From positions 1-64,000 of the forward strand of contig NZ_BDBQ01000092.1 of the NCBI RefSeq assembly GCF_001613065.1: 64,000 nucleotides of DNA. Reading direction: 5' to 3'. Below are positions 42,797 through 51,372 of the stretch, one piece after another. How positions within the stretch are numbered: the first letter of the stretch is position 1; every line of letters begins with the position of its first letter. This stretch comes from Nocardia miyunensis NBRC 108239. GTDB taxonomy: Bacteria > Actinomycetota > Actinomycetes > Mycobacteriales > Mycobacteriaceae. The translations under genes and the position numbers were made by a program. Below the pieces are notes generated by a model, which was not told the origin of the DNA, did not search any database, and saw only the letters and a program-made list of their open reading frames with translations.

Positions 42797-43375
42797 GTGC
42801 CCGTATTCACCCCCAACCGAACCGCTCTGCTGCTGATGGACATGCAGCACTTCACGCTGGCGATGCTCGAGGACCCGGCCGGATTGCTCGAGCAGGCCCG
42901 CAGCGCCCGCCGCGCCGCGCTCGACGCCGACATCGAGGTCGTACATGTCCGCGTCGCCTTCACCGAGGAAGACCACGCCGCCGTGCCCGATCACCACCGC
43001 GTCTTCGCGGCCGTCGCCAGCTCGGGCATTGCTGCCGAGGGGACACCGGAGGTCGCCATCCACCCCGATGTGCGGCCCGAGCCGCACGAGCATGTCGTAA
43101 CCAAGACCCGCATCGGCGCGCTCACCACCACCCAGCTCGACGAGTTCCTGCGCGAGCGCGAAATCAACACGCTCGTCCTGGCCGGTCTCACCACCAGCGG
43201 CGTGGTGCTGTCCACCATCACCGACGCCGCCGACCGCGACTACCGACTGTTCGTCCTGTCCGACGCATGCGCCGACCCGAACCAGGACCTGCACGAAACC
43301 CTGCTGTCGTCCGTGGTCCCGCAGCACGCCGAGGTGCTGACAACCGCGGAATTCACCACAGCGTTGCACCGCTGA
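42797..43375 (+). CDS. Isochorismatase-family protein lacking the catalytic cysteine
   Basis: GTG 42797 is preceded by AAGGAG at nine bases; ATG codons at 42767-42779 are weaker. The 192-residue protein has the isochorismatase fold with Asp in RTALLLMDMQ, Lys in VVTKTRIGAL and the helix-cap GLTTSGVVLSTITDA. The usual catalytic Cys in that last motif is absent (SGVV). This matches a known subgroup of Cys-less members, so hydrolysis by the standard thiol mechanism is unlikely. It may bind a small aromatic or nicotinamide-like ligand. It is controlled with the efflux pump through the shared palindrome. Confidence 0.8.
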   Translation: MPVFTPNRTALLLMDMQHFTLAMLEDPAGLLEQARSARRAALDADIEVVHVRVAFTEEDHAAVPDHHRVFAAVASSGIAAEGTPEVAIHPDVRPEPHEHVVTKTRIGALTTTQLDEFLREREINTLVLAGLTTSGVVLSTITDAADRDYRLFVLSDACADPNQDLHETLLSSVVPQHAEVLTTAEFTTALHR

Positions 43376-43496
43376 CGTCGCCGAATTCGACCAGCACAAC
43401 CGATCCGCCCGGTGCTCCGCCACCCCGTCCCGAGCACGATCGCCGCACAGGTGCGAGCTCCGATCGAGAGCTCGGCGCCCAGATGAGGTGAGGCTT

Positions 43497-44003
43497 TTAC
43501 GGTGCCCCACCCTCCTTGTCCCCACCGCAGGGCAGCGATTCCGGATCGAGGTCGGCCAGCAGCGTTTCTCCGATGACCGTGATCTGATCACGAGATTCGC
43601 TGGTCAGCGAACCGAGGAAGTGTTCGCGCACACTGCGTGCGTAGACCGGGGCAGCCCGCTCCACCTGCGTGAGCCCTTCCTCGGTCAGCACCGCGAGCCA
43701 GCCGCGCCGATCACCGGGCGGAACTTCACGACGTACCAGACCAGCCGCCTCCAACCGACCCACAGCATGCGTGATCCGGCTGGACTTGGAGTGAGTGATC
43801 TCCGCCAACCGGCTCATCCGCAAGGACCTCTCTGGCGCGCGACGCAGCCGCCACAAGATGTCGAAATAACTGCGCGGCAACCCCGTCTCGGCCTCCATAT
43901 CGGCGTCGAGACGGGCGGCGACAGCTTCCGACGCCCGATTGAACGCGCGAAAGATCCGCAGTTCTTCCGGGGTGAGCCAGTCGAGTTGATCGTCGCTCGT
44001 CAC
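43497..44003 (-). CDS. MarR-family transcriptional regulator (paralogue)
   Basis: This 168-residue protein is similar to the MarR at 42225-42722 throughout. It shows LDADMEAETGLPRSYFDILW, the recognition region SRLAEITHSKSSRITHAVGR and the wing EVPPGDRRGWLAVLTEEGL. It is a single gene between the isochorismatase-like gene and the Sua5 relic. Its own upstream region is AT-rich, but I see no clean palindrome. Its targets are unknown. Confidence 0.87.
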   Translation of the reverse strand: MTSDDQLDWLTPEELRIFRAFNRASEAVAARLDADMEAETGLPRSYFDILWRLRRAPERSLRMSRLAEITHSKSSRITHAVGRLEAAGLVRREVPPGDRRGWLAVLTEEGLTQVERAAPVYARSVREHFLGSLTSESRDQITVIGETLLADLDPESLPCGGDKEGGAP

Positions 44004-44092
44004 CGTTAGTACGCTACAGGATTATTCATCACTGAAATAAATGCCATACGCGGCCAACCTCAAGCGTGGAGCCCCATTGTGAAAGTGGTCTC

Positions 44093-44770
44093 GTGACAAG
44101 CCGGACACCGAATCCGATCAACGTCTACGCCTGCCGAACCGAGGCTGCCCGGCAAACAGCGGATATCCCACGCCACCGACGCTGTGCGAGCCGGACAGCT
44201 CATCGTGTTCCCGACCGACACCCTCTACGCCATCGCCGCCGACGCCTTCGCTCCACTCGCCGTGCGAAATCTCCTCGCCGCCAAACAACGCGGCCCCGAC
44301 AAGCCCGCCTCGATCCTCATCGGCGACCCGATGACCGCCGAGACACTCACCTCGTCGCTACCGCCCGCGGCACGACGACTGATCGAAACCTTCTGGCCCG
44401 GAGCACTCTCCCTGCTCCTGCACGCAGCCCCCACTCTGGCCTGGAACCTGGGAAACACCGGAGGAACGGTCATGATCCGCATGCCGAACCATCCTCTGGC
44501 CCTGGCCCTGCTGCGCAGCGTCGGTCCCCTAGCTCACTCCAGCGCCAACCTCACCGGTCGACCACCGGCAACCACATTCGAACAAGCCGGGACACAGCTC
44601 GGTGAACCGTCCACACCTACCTCGACGGCGGCCCCAGCGGAGACGCCCCGTCCACCATCGTGGACTTCACCACCGATGACGGCCCCACCATTGTGCGAGC
44701 GGGCGCGATCCCCCACACCGCAATCAAGCAGACCCTCGACCGGTGGAACGAAGTGCGTTCCGGCAGTTGA
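44093..44770 (+). pseudogene. Sua5/YrdC/YwlC-type threonylcarbamoyl-AMP synthase, two frameshifts
   Basis: The coding content is clearly YrdC: RISHATDAVRAGQLIVFPTD and TLYAIAADAF, then FWPGALSLLL and AHSSANLTGRPPATTF. It continues in another frame with VHTYLDGGPSGDAPSTIVDF and TIVRAGAIPHTAIKQTLDRW to TGA 44770. The N-terminal INVYACRTEAAR is in the same frame as the C-terminus, so the middle is shifted by one base and shifted back. The shifts lie near 44150-44165 and 44605-44612. YrdC/Sua5 makes the t6A precursor in tRNA modification and is essential, so an intact copy should exist elsewhere. Paired sequencing errors are an alternative. Confidence 0.75.
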
Positions 44771-44801
44771 TCAGCGGCCCGACGGAACAGGGTCGCTGAT
44801 C
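44769..44801 (+). terminator. Hairpin after the Sua5 relic
   Basis: GATCAGCG (44769-44776) pairs with CGCTGATC (44794-44801), overlapping the stop codon of the Sua5 reading frame. There is no T-run. Confidence 0.35.
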
Positions 44802-44833
44802 GGGACCAACAGATCAATCCGCCTTCGGGTAGT

Positions 44834-44895
44834 CAAACCCCGCTTCGATCGTCAGCGTTCCCCATGGGACCGCCGGTCACCACCGAGTCCCATCC
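44834..44895 (+). repeat. 62-bp imperfect repeat, right copy
   Basis: This aligns with 27661-27722 in the same orientation at about 77% identity. It runs straight into the short GAGGGCACGATCCTGCGGCATC copy of the other dispersed repeat (44907-44936). Confidence 0.45.
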
Positions 44896-44906
44896 TTATT
44901 GATCCC

Positions 44907-44936
44907 TGCCGAGGGCACGATCCTGCGGCATCTGCG
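44907..44936 (+). repeat. Dispersed repeat, partial copy 4
   Basis: CCTGCCGAGGGCACGATCCT, then GCGGCATC, matches the right part of copies at 2061, 8591 and 19167. It ends 20 bases before the 3' end of double-HTH copy B. Confidence 0.4.
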
Positions 44937-44955
44937 CACCTATGTCGATGCCGCA

Positions 44956-45396
44956 TTACGCGCGTGGTCGTCCGTGGGCGTCGCGTGTAGGGATACCGCG
45001 TTGGCGCAATTTGGCCAGCACGGTGGTGGAGTCGACACCCAAGTGTCGACCGACACGGGCCAGGGACCACCCGAGGTTGTACAGATGGATGGCGTCATCG
45101 ATTTGTTCCGGGGCCAGCCCCCGGCGGCGCATCGGCACACCATGCCGGTGCAGGGTCGCACTGACCGTCCGCCGCTCGATACCGAACCGGGCACCCAACT
45201 GGTACACCGTCTCTCCGCTCTCATACCCGGCGATTAGTTCCCGGACCTGATCGGTGCCAAGTCGGCGGGCCCGGGCGGGCCTGGGTCGGGCGGCGGACGG
45301 TGTGGCTGGCGTGGTGGGGTCCGGAAGCCTTCGACGAACAGCTTCCAGGGCTTCTACCTGCGGTTTCGAGTTATAGTAAGCTCCCCCAAGGTCCAC
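44956..45396 (-). CDS. Double-HTH protein, recombinase-tail-like (copy B, 146 aa)
   Basis: GTG 45396 opens MDLGGAYYNSKPQVEALEAV, and the body has both HTH units (DQVRELIAGYESGETVYQLG; RTVSATLHRHGVPMRRRGLA; DDAIHLYNLGWSLARVGRHL). It is the same length as copies A and C and mostly identical to them. A strong 17-bp hairpin ends only seven bases upstream of the start, so a normal ribosome site is missing or buried. The gene may be silent or controlled by that structure. Confidence 0.74.
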   Translation of the reverse strand: MDLGGAYYNSKPQVEALEAVRRRLPDPTTPATPSAARPRPARARRLGTDQVRELIAGYESGETVYQLGARFGIERRTVSATLHRHGVPMRRRGLAPEQIDDAIHLYNLGWSLARVGRHLGVDSTTVLAKLRQRGIPTRDAHGRPRA

Positions 45397-45403
45397 AGAA
45401 ATC

Positions 45404-45440
45404 GCAGGTCAGGACCGGTATTGTACCGGTCCTGACCTGC
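45404..45440. terminator. Perfect 17-bp hairpin abutting double-HTH copy B
   Basis: GCAGGTCAGGACCGGTA (45404-45420) pairs exactly with 45424-45440 around TTG. On the plus strand it is followed by TTCATTT, and on the minus strand by CGATTTCT, so it could terminate in both directions. It ends seven bases before copy B's start codon. Confidence 0.7.
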
Positions 45441-45629
45441 TTCATTTGGCCCGGCCCCACGGAAACCCCACGGTTTGGGTTTCGTATTTGCTTTCCGCAG
45501 GGTATGGCATCGACCGGCGTAGGGTTTTCTGCTACTTATTCGTGGGACTCGGGCGGGGCGGCGAGAGTGCTCAGGGCGCCTTCGTACCATGCGTGTACGG
45601 CCAGCCAGATGTATGGTGGCTGTCCTTCC

Positions 45630-45749
45630 TTCATCTCCCCGCGCACCGCCGCGAGACACGTCGAAAACATCCTGACCAAACTCGGATTCACATCGCGCGC
45701 CCAGATTGCCGTCTGGGTTGCCGAGCACAGTCGGCCAGCAACCAGTTGA
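45630..45749 (+). pseudogene. LuxR C-terminal fragment of a PknK-like paralogue
   Basis: The frame ends SPRTAARHVENILTKLGFTS and RAQIAVWVAEHSRPATS before TGA 45749. This is close to the C-terminus of the kinase-LuxR protein at 24230-27511 (RTAEGHVEHILTKLGFTSRA). The rest of the gene is gone. Upstream sequence to 45441 has no recognisable gene. Confidence 0.7.
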
Positions 45750-45785
45750 AGGGCGCCAGCATCTACAACCTGCCCGATGCTGTAG

Positions 45786-46022
45786 CGGGATGCCCGACAT
45801 CGCACCTCAAAGCGCCCACGCAAAGACCGGTTACGCAACCGCCGCAAACTGGTCGACGCTGCCCGCGCGGCCTTCATCGAACAGGGTGGCGACGTCGGGA
45901 TCGACGCCATCGCCCGCCGCGCGGGCGTCGGGGCCACCACCTTCTACCGGCACTTCCCGACCAAGGAAGCCCTTGTGGAGGAGCTGCTCACCGAACCGAC
46001 CGAAGGCTCGAAAATCGTGCGC
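45786..46022 (+). pseudogene. TetR-family N-terminal fragment
   Basis: An open frame without a usable start codon reads KRPRKDRLRNRRKLVDAARA, then AIARRAGVGATTFYRHFPTK and EALVEELL, which is the complete TetR DNA-binding HTH. It then loses similarity after TEPTEG, about 35 bases before the end of the intact TetR on the other strand. The ligand-binding domain and start are missing, so it is a relic. Confidence 0.7.
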
Positions 46023-46057
46023 ACCGCGAGTGGGTCGACTCCCGGCTGCAGCCACCC

Positions 46058-46714
46058 CTACCGGGTGTCGCGCACCATCGCCCCGCTCTCCTCGGACGAC
46101 GGGGCGTTCAGCAGACCGTCCCAGGCGTCGATGAGAGTCGACATAGCCGCCTGATCGGGCGCGGTACCGGACCGGTCGTAGCGAGCCAATGTGCGCAGCA
46201 CACTCTCGTACGTCATCCGGATTCGCTGTTGCCGGATCCCCTCCGGCAATTCGCCGAGCGCCGCGTGCAGCGCGCGGTCCACCTCGAATCCACTGGCCGT
46301 CACATCGGGGTTCGCGGAGCTGAACACACGATGCAGAACGTCGGTCTCGATCAGTTGGTCGAGCAGGCCGGCATAGTGGTTTCCTTCGCGCAGGGTATTG
46401 ACCAACGGCTGCACCATCACCCACAGCACCTCGCGAGAGGTCAGTGCACGGCCCGGCGTGGTCAGCCGGGCGACGAGAGCGTCTCGGTCGGCACTGACCG
46501 TGGGCAGCCGGTGATCGAATATCGCGCGCAGCAGGTTTTCCTTGGAACCGAAGTAGTAGCTGATCACCGACGCGTTGTGTTGCCCTGCGGCGCTGCGGAT
46601 CTCGGCGAGAGTGACTGCGTCGTAGCCGCGCCGGGCGAACAGGTGCTCGGCGGCTGTGATCAGCAGCACCCGGGTTTCCTCGCCCGCACTGTAGCGGCCG
46701 CGTCTGGCGGTCAT
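46058..46714 (-). CDS. TetR-family transcriptional regulator
   Basis: This 218-residue protein has the TetR HTH VTLAEIRSAAGQHNASVISY then YFGSKENLLRAIFDHRL at about 35-68 and a helical ligand domain with REVLWVMVQPLVNTLREGNH. It diverges from the TauD gene across 206 bases that contain an inverted repeat (46794-46821). It probably represses the dioxygenase/ABC operon in response to a substrate or sulfur signal. The inducer is unknown. Confidence 0.87.
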   Translation of the reverse strand: MTARRGRYSAGEETRVLLITAAEHLFARRGYDAVTLAEIRSAAGQHNASVISYYFGSKENLLRAIFDHRLPTVSADRDALVARLTTPGRALTSREVLWVMVQPLVNTLREGNHYAGLLDQLIETDVLHRVFSSANPDVTASGFEVDRALHAALGELPEGIRQQRIRMTYESVLRTLARYDRSGTAPDQAAMSTLIDAWDGLLNAPSSEESGAMVRDTR

Positions 46715-46793
46715 GGGCCTTCACCCTACCCAGGGTGATGCATCGCGTCCCGGCCGTGTCCCGGGAAAGAATCACCGTGAGCGGATACATTTC

Positions 46794-46821
46794 TCAAATT
46801 AATCTATGTCGATTACTTTGA
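46794..46821. promoter_or_regulatory. TetR operator candidate
   Basis: TCAAATTAATC, six bases, GATTACTTTGA is an inverted repeat with ten of eleven paired positions. It lies in the AT-rich part of the divergent tetR-tauD region, 80 bases upstream of the tetR start and 100 bases upstream of the tauD start. Confidence 0.5.
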
Positions 46822-46920
46822 CATTCGAGTCAGTCGCCCACCAGCGTCGTCCCGGACTCCAGTCACACGCCGGGATGCCGTAATCCCTTGTCCTGCACTG
46901 CTCATCGACGGAGGAGAACC

Positions 46921-47886
46921 GTGACCACCATCGAGACCCGTCCCGTCGGCGCTTCCGATATCTATGCCGCCGGCGGCATCACCGTCACCAAATTGGGCGA
47001 GCACATCGGCGCCCTGATCGAGGGCGTCCATATCTCCGGCGATATCGGTGTCGAGACCGCCTACGCCATCCGCTTCGCGCTGGCCGCGAACAAGGTGGTC
47101 GTCTTCCGCGGTCAGCACCAAGTCGACGACGATGTGCAGTATCAATTCGCCTCGACCCTGGGCACGCCGACCACCACCCATCCGACGCTGACCTCCGAGG
47201 ACAATCGGACGCTGGTCATCGAGGGTGCCGCCAATAGCTGGCATACCGATGTCACCTTCATCGATCGCATCCCGAAGGCCTCGATCCTGCGTGCCGTCGA
47301 TATCCCGCCCTACGGTGGTGCCACCACCTGGGCGTCCACCACCGCCGCCTACGATCAGCTGCCCGAACCGCTGAAGGCGCTGGTGGACAAGCTGTGGGCA
47401 GTCCACAGCAACGAATACGACTACGCGGGTGTGCACGCCGACCAGCGTTCGCGGACGATCGCCCGGCAGGACCATATGCGCAACTTCACCCGCATCGTGT
47501 TCGAGACCGAACATCCAGTGGTCCGGGTGCATCCGGAAACGGGTGAGAAGTCGCTGCTGCTCGGCCATTTCGTGAAGAACTTCGTGGGCCTGAAGTCCTC
47601 GGAGTCGGTGGCGCTGTTCACACTGCTGCAGGAGCGGATCACCCGCCTGGAGAACACCCTGCGCTGGGCCTGGGCTCCCGGCGATGTGGCGATCTGGGAC
47701 AACCGTGCGACCCAGCACTACGGGATCTCCGATTTCGGCGAGCACAAGCGCAGCGTGCACCGGGTCACCCTGGCCGGCGATATCCCGGTGTCGGTGGACA
47801 ACGAACCCAGCCGTATCCGCACCGGCGATGCCTCGCATTTCTCGGTCGTCGATCCCGCCGACCGTTTCCCAGGCTTCGTTATCTGA
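46921..47886 (+). CDS. TauD/TfdA-family Fe(II)/alpha-ketoglutarate dioxygenase
   Basis: GTG 46921 follows GGAGGAG. The 321-residue protein has the iron ligands as HTD (NSWHTDVTFI, near 101-103) and the distal His in NRATQHYGI (near 263). The alpha-ketoglutarate Arg is in HKRSVHRVTL (near 277). The N-terminal VTKLGEHIGALIEGVHISGD matches alkylsulfatase/taurine dioxygenases. It oxidises a sulfonate, sulfate ester or related carboxylate to release sulfite, sulfate or an aldehyde. The downstream ABC importer starts 69 bases later and probably brings in the substrate. Confidence 0.9.
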   Translation: MTTIETRPVGASDIYAAGGITVTKLGEHIGALIEGVHISGDIGVETAYAIRFALAANKVVVFRGQHQVDDDVQYQFASTLGTPTTTHPTLTSEDNRTLVIEGAANSWHTDVTFIDRIPKASILRAVDIPPYGGATTWASTTAAYDQLPEPLKALVDKLWAVHSNEYDYAGVHADQRSRTIARQDHMRNFTRIVFETEHPVVRVHPETGEKSLLLGHFVKNFVGLKSSESVALFTLLQERITRLENTLRWAWAPGDVAIWDNRATQHYGISDFGEHKRSVHRVTLAGDIPVSVDNEPSRIRTGDASHFSVVDPADRFPGFVI

Positions 47887-47955
47887 TACCGCCACATTCC
47901 GACCGGACCGGTTCCGCCGCCGCGGGACCGGTCCGCACGGCTCGAAGGGATCCCC

Positions 47956-49527
47956 GTGTTCCGCCGCTGCGCCCCGCCGCGCCACCGAACCCTGCCGGTG
48001 CTCGCCTTGTTCCTCGCTGGAGTTCTCGCGGTGGCGGGGTGTCGGCTGGCGGTCGAGCAGGCCACGTCCGGAGCCGATGCCGGGGTGACCGAGGGTGGTG
48101 TGCTGCGCATCGGCGACAGCGGTGATCTGACTCCGGCCAGCCTGTACGCGGGAGCCCCGGCACAGACGATGATCACCGGTCTGGTCTACGACACCCTGAT
48201 CCGCTATCCCGCCGACAGCCTGAAACCACAACCGGCGCTGGCGACTTCGTGGCAGGTGTCACCGGACGGGCTGACCGTGCGGCTCACCCTGCGCAACGGT
48301 GTCACCTTCCACGACGGCCGGCCCTTCACCTCCGAGGATGTGCGGTTCAGCCTCACCACCTATGCGAATCCGGCCCGCGCCGGTCAGCTCGCCCGGACCG
48401 CGGCGCTGATCACCGCATACGACACCGGTGATCCGCACGCCATTACGCTGCGGCTGGCCCAGCCCGTGGGGAATTTCTTCGATCTGCTCGATCTGGTCCC
48501 GATCATCGATCGCAATACGATGGCGGATTTCGATGCAGGCCGCGGCTACAACGGCACCGGCGCCTTCCGGTTCACGGGCTGGAAACCCGGTGCGTCGATC
48601 ACCTTCGCGGCCAACAAGAACTACTGGAAGGGCCCACCCCATCTGAACGGCGTCGAGTACGTGATCGTGCCCGATGTGCAAACCCAGGTCGCCCAGCTGC
48701 GCACCGGGCAACTCGACCTGCTGTGGTCGATCGCGCCCCGGGACGCCGATGCGCTCACCGCGCGCACCCGCCTGAAGGTGGTGAAACAGACCGGTGTGAC
48801 ACACAACTGGTATATCGGCGCCAATGTCCGGGCGCCGGGGCTGGGTGATGTGCGGTTGCGCCGGGCGATCGCCTACGCGGTGGACCGGGACCGCATCCTC
48901 CACGACATCTATCAGGGCCACGGCACCGTCGCCAGTCTGCCGTGGCCGCAGTACTCTCCGGCATTCGACGCCGGCCTGAACTCCACCTACGGATACGATG
49001 TGAGCCGGGCGCGGGCACTGGTCGCCGAAATCGGCACTGTTCCAACGATTCCGATCGCCTACACGACGGGGTCGCTGGACACCGAAGCCGTCGCGCAGAT
49101 CGTGCAGGCCGACCTCGCGGCCGCCGGTATCCGAACCACGTTGCAGCCCATGGATTACGCGGCCACCCTCGAACACCTCATCCGCGGCACCTACGAGGGG
49201 CTGTGGATCACCGCCCACACCTACACGCAGTACACACCGGCGACCCTGCCGACCGGCGCCTTCCCGTTCAACGCTCAGAAGAACGCCTCGAATTTCGTCG
49301 ATGCGGAGTATCGCCGGGCAGTCGATACCGCCTGGCACACAGTAGATCCGAACGGGACCGAGGCCGAAGCCGCCTACCGGGTGCTCAATACCGAACTACT
49401 CGACAACGCGTTCGTGATCGAACTGTTCAACAACGAGAACGAGCTGGCGATGACACCGGCCCTGCACGGGCTGAAGTGGTCGAAGAAGTCGGAACTCGAT
49501 CTCAGCGAAGCCTATCTGGGGAGGTGA
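47956..49527 (+). CDS. ABC transporter substrate-binding lipoprotein (SBP_bac_5, peptide/opine type)
   Basis: This 523-residue protein has a signal peptide with lipobox LAVAGC (Cys29), so it is an extracytoplasmic lipoprotein. GGVLRIGDSGDLTPASLY begins the mature fold. LATSWQVSPDGLTVRLTLRN and GVTFHDGRPFTSEDVRFSL are SBP_bac_5 family signatures. Such proteins bind peptides, opines, nickel chelates or other organic cargo. Context with TauD suggests an organosulfur or similar compound. Its stop overlaps GTG 49524, but the permease start is set at ATG 49533. Confidence 0.9.
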   Translation: MFRRCAPPRHRTLPVLALFLAGVLAVAGCRLAVEQATSGADAGVTEGGVLRIGDSGDLTPASLYAGAPAQTMITGLVYDTLIRYPADSLKPQPALATSWQVSPDGLTVRLTLRNGVTFHDGRPFTSEDVRFSLTTYANPARAGQLARTAALITAYDTGDPHAITLRLAQPVGNFFDLLDLVPIIDRNTMADFDAGRGYNGTGAFRFTGWKPGASITFAANKNYWKGPPHLNGVEYVIVPDVQTQVAQLRTGQLDLLWSIAPRDADALTARTRLKVVKQTGVTHNWYIGANVRAPGLGDVRLRRAIAYAVDRDRILHDIYQGHGTVASLPWPQYSPAFDAGLNSTYGYDVSRARALVAEIGTVPTIPIAYTTGSLDTEAVAQIVQADLAAAGIRTTLQPMDYAATLEHLIRGTYEGLWITAHTYTQYTPATLPTGAFPFNAQKNASNFVDAEYRRAVDTAWHTVDPNGTEAEAAYRVLNTELLDNAFVIELFNNENELAMTPALHGLKWSKKSELDLSEAYLGR

Positions 49528-49532
49528 ACACG

Positions 49533-50492
49533 ATGCTGAACTACGGTCTGCGGCGGATACCGTCCGCCCTGGCGGTCCTGGCGATCGGTTCGGTGGTCAT
49601 ATTCGCGCTGCTGCGCCTGGTACCCGGTGATCCGGCGATGATTCTGGCCGGTTCCAACGCTTCACCGGAGGCACTGCAATCGATTCGGGAACGACTGGGC
49701 CTCAATGGATCTCAGTTGAGCCAGTACGTCACCTGGATCGGCGGGATGCTCACCTTCGACCTCGGGCATTCGCTGGTCCTCGGCGGCGATATCGGCACGC
49801 TGCTGCGCGATGCGCTGGGCAATACCGCGATCCTCGCTTCGACGGCACTGATACTCGCGGTCGTCATCGCCTTCGTCGCGAGCACGGTCTCGGTGATCGT
49901 CGACCGGGGATGGCTCAACACCGCGGTGACCGCGTTCGGCACCCTGGCGGTGGCGATCCCCAACTTCGTCACAGGCGCGATTCTGGTGGTCCTGTTCGGC
50001 GTGGTGTGGATGGTGCTGCCCGCCGGCGGTATTCCGCGCCGGGGATTCGGTGACGACCTCGGGATCTCGGCGCAGTATCTGATCCTGCCCGCGATCTGCC
50101 TGGCGCTGCCGATCGCGGCCGCGCTGACCCGCTTTCTCACCGAATCGCTGCGCAGCCAGCTCGCCGAACCCTATGTCACCACCGCCCGGGCGCTCGGGAT
50201 TCCGCGCCGGCGCATCGTGCTCACCCAGGTCCTGCCCAATGCCCTGCCCGCCACGGTGACGGTGCTGGGCATCCAGATCGGACACCTGCTCGGCGGCACC
50301 GTGCTGGTGGAGGCGATCTTCGCCTGGCCCGGACTGGGCAATCTGATCGAACGTGCGATCGCGAACCGCGACTACCCCGTGGTGCAGGTGATGCTGCTGT
50401 TCTCGGTGGCGCTTTTCGTGATCATCCAGCTGGTGACCGATCTGGTCAACGCCTGGCTCGATCCGCGAATCCGGTTGGGAGACCAGGTATGA
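49533..50492 (+). CDS. ABC transporter permease, DppB type
   Basis: ATG 49533 is preferred for its GGGGAGG site. The 319-residue protein has six predicted helices. It carries LVPGDPAMILAGSNASPEAL near residue 30, typical of DppB/OppB, and a family EAA loop (EPYVTTARALGIPRRRIVL) before VLVEAIFAWPGLGNLI. It overlaps DppC by ATGA, completing the heterodimeric membrane channel of the importer. Confidence 0.9.
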   Translation: MLNYGLRRIPSALAVLAIGSVVIFALLRLVPGDPAMILAGSNASPEALQSIRERLGLNGSQLSQYVTWIGGMLTFDLGHSLVLGGDIGTLLRDALGNTAILASTALILAVVIAFVASTVSVIVDRGWLNTAVTAFGTLAVAIPNFVTGAILVVLFGVVWMVLPAGGIPRRGFGDDLGISAQYLILPAICLALPIAAALTRFLTESLRSQLAEPYVTTARALGIPRRRIVLTQVLPNALPATVTVLGIQIGHLLGGTVLVEAIFAWPGLGNLIERAIANRDYPVVQVMLLFSVALFVIIQLVTDLVNAWLDPRIRLGDQV

Positions 50493-51349
50493 GTACCGGC
50501 ATCGATACCGCACTCGCGGAACCTGCCGCCGATCGGGACAGCCGATGGGACGCCCTGCGTACCGGCCGCGGACTGATCGGAGTGATCCTGGTGGTGATCG
50601 TGGCGCTGGCCGGCCTGCTCGCGCCCTGGCTGGCACCGTATGCGCCCGATCGGCAGTTCGCCGGCGCCACCCTGGCCGATCCGAGTGGTGCGCATCTGTT
50701 CGGCACCGATTCGGTGGGGCGCGATATCGCGTCGCGAACCCTCTACGGCACCCGGATCGATCTGCTCGTGATCTTCGTGGCGGTGCCACTCGGGGCGGCG
50801 GCCGGTGTCCTGCTCGGTCTGGCCGCGACCCGGTTCCGCCGGGTCGACACCGTGCTCCAGCGCGCCTTCGATCTGATCCTGGCGTTTCCGGCGATCGTGC
50901 TGGCGATCGCGTTGACCATGGTCCTCGGGCCGGGTGTGGTGACCATCGCCGCCGTGCTGATGCTCGCCGAGATTCCGGTGTTCGGCCGCCTGACCCGCAC
51001 CTCGGTACTGACCGTCCGGCAGCTGCCCTATGTCGAGGCGGCCCGCGCGCTGGGCGCGGGTGAGAACTGGATCCTGCGCCGGCATGTGCTGCCGAATTGC
51101 CTGGAACCGCTGACCGTACAGCTCGCGCTGGCCATGTCGGTCGGGGTGTTCGTCGAGGGTGCCATGAGCTTCCTCGGGCTCGGCATCACACCACCGACGC
51201 CCTCGCTCGGCTCCCTCATCAAGGAAGGGGTCGAAAGTTCCTATCATTCACCATTTTTCGTGGCCGGGCCGCTCGCCGTGGTGATCGTCCTGGTCCTCGG
51301 GCTCCTGCTGATCTCGCAGGCACTGGCCGCCCGATCGCGGCGGCGTTGA
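50489..51349 (+). CDS. ABC transporter permease, DppC type
   Basis: This 286-residue protein has the DppC N-terminal helix (GLIGVILVVIVALAGLLAPW), the periplasmic GTDSVGRDIASRTLYGTRID motif and the EAA loop LPYVEAARALGAGENWILRR. Start ATG 50489 overlaps the DppB stop. It pairs with DppB and is followed by the fused ATPase 23 bases downstream. Confidence 0.9.
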   Translation: MSTGIDTALAEPAADRDSRWDALRTGRGLIGVILVVIVALAGLLAPWLAPYAPDRQFAGATLADPSGAHLFGTDSVGRDIASRTLYGTRIDLLVIFVAVPLGAAAGVLLGLAATRFRRVDTVLQRAFDLILAFPAIVLAIALTMVLGPGVVTIAAVLMLAEIPVFGRLTRTSVLTVRQLPYVEAARALGAGENWILRRHVLPNCLEPLTVQLALAMSVGVFVEGAMSFLGLGITPPTPSLGSLIKEGVESSYHSPFFVAGPLAVVIVLVLGLLLISQALAARSRRR

Positions 51350-51372
51350 CCACTATCGGCGAGGAGTATCTC

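Noticed and set aside
45446..46738. 430-residue plus-strand frame spanning the TetR relic and antisense to the intact TetR
   Set aside because: The TetR HTH sequence lies in a different frame, and the long frame is an Arg/Pro-rich shadow.
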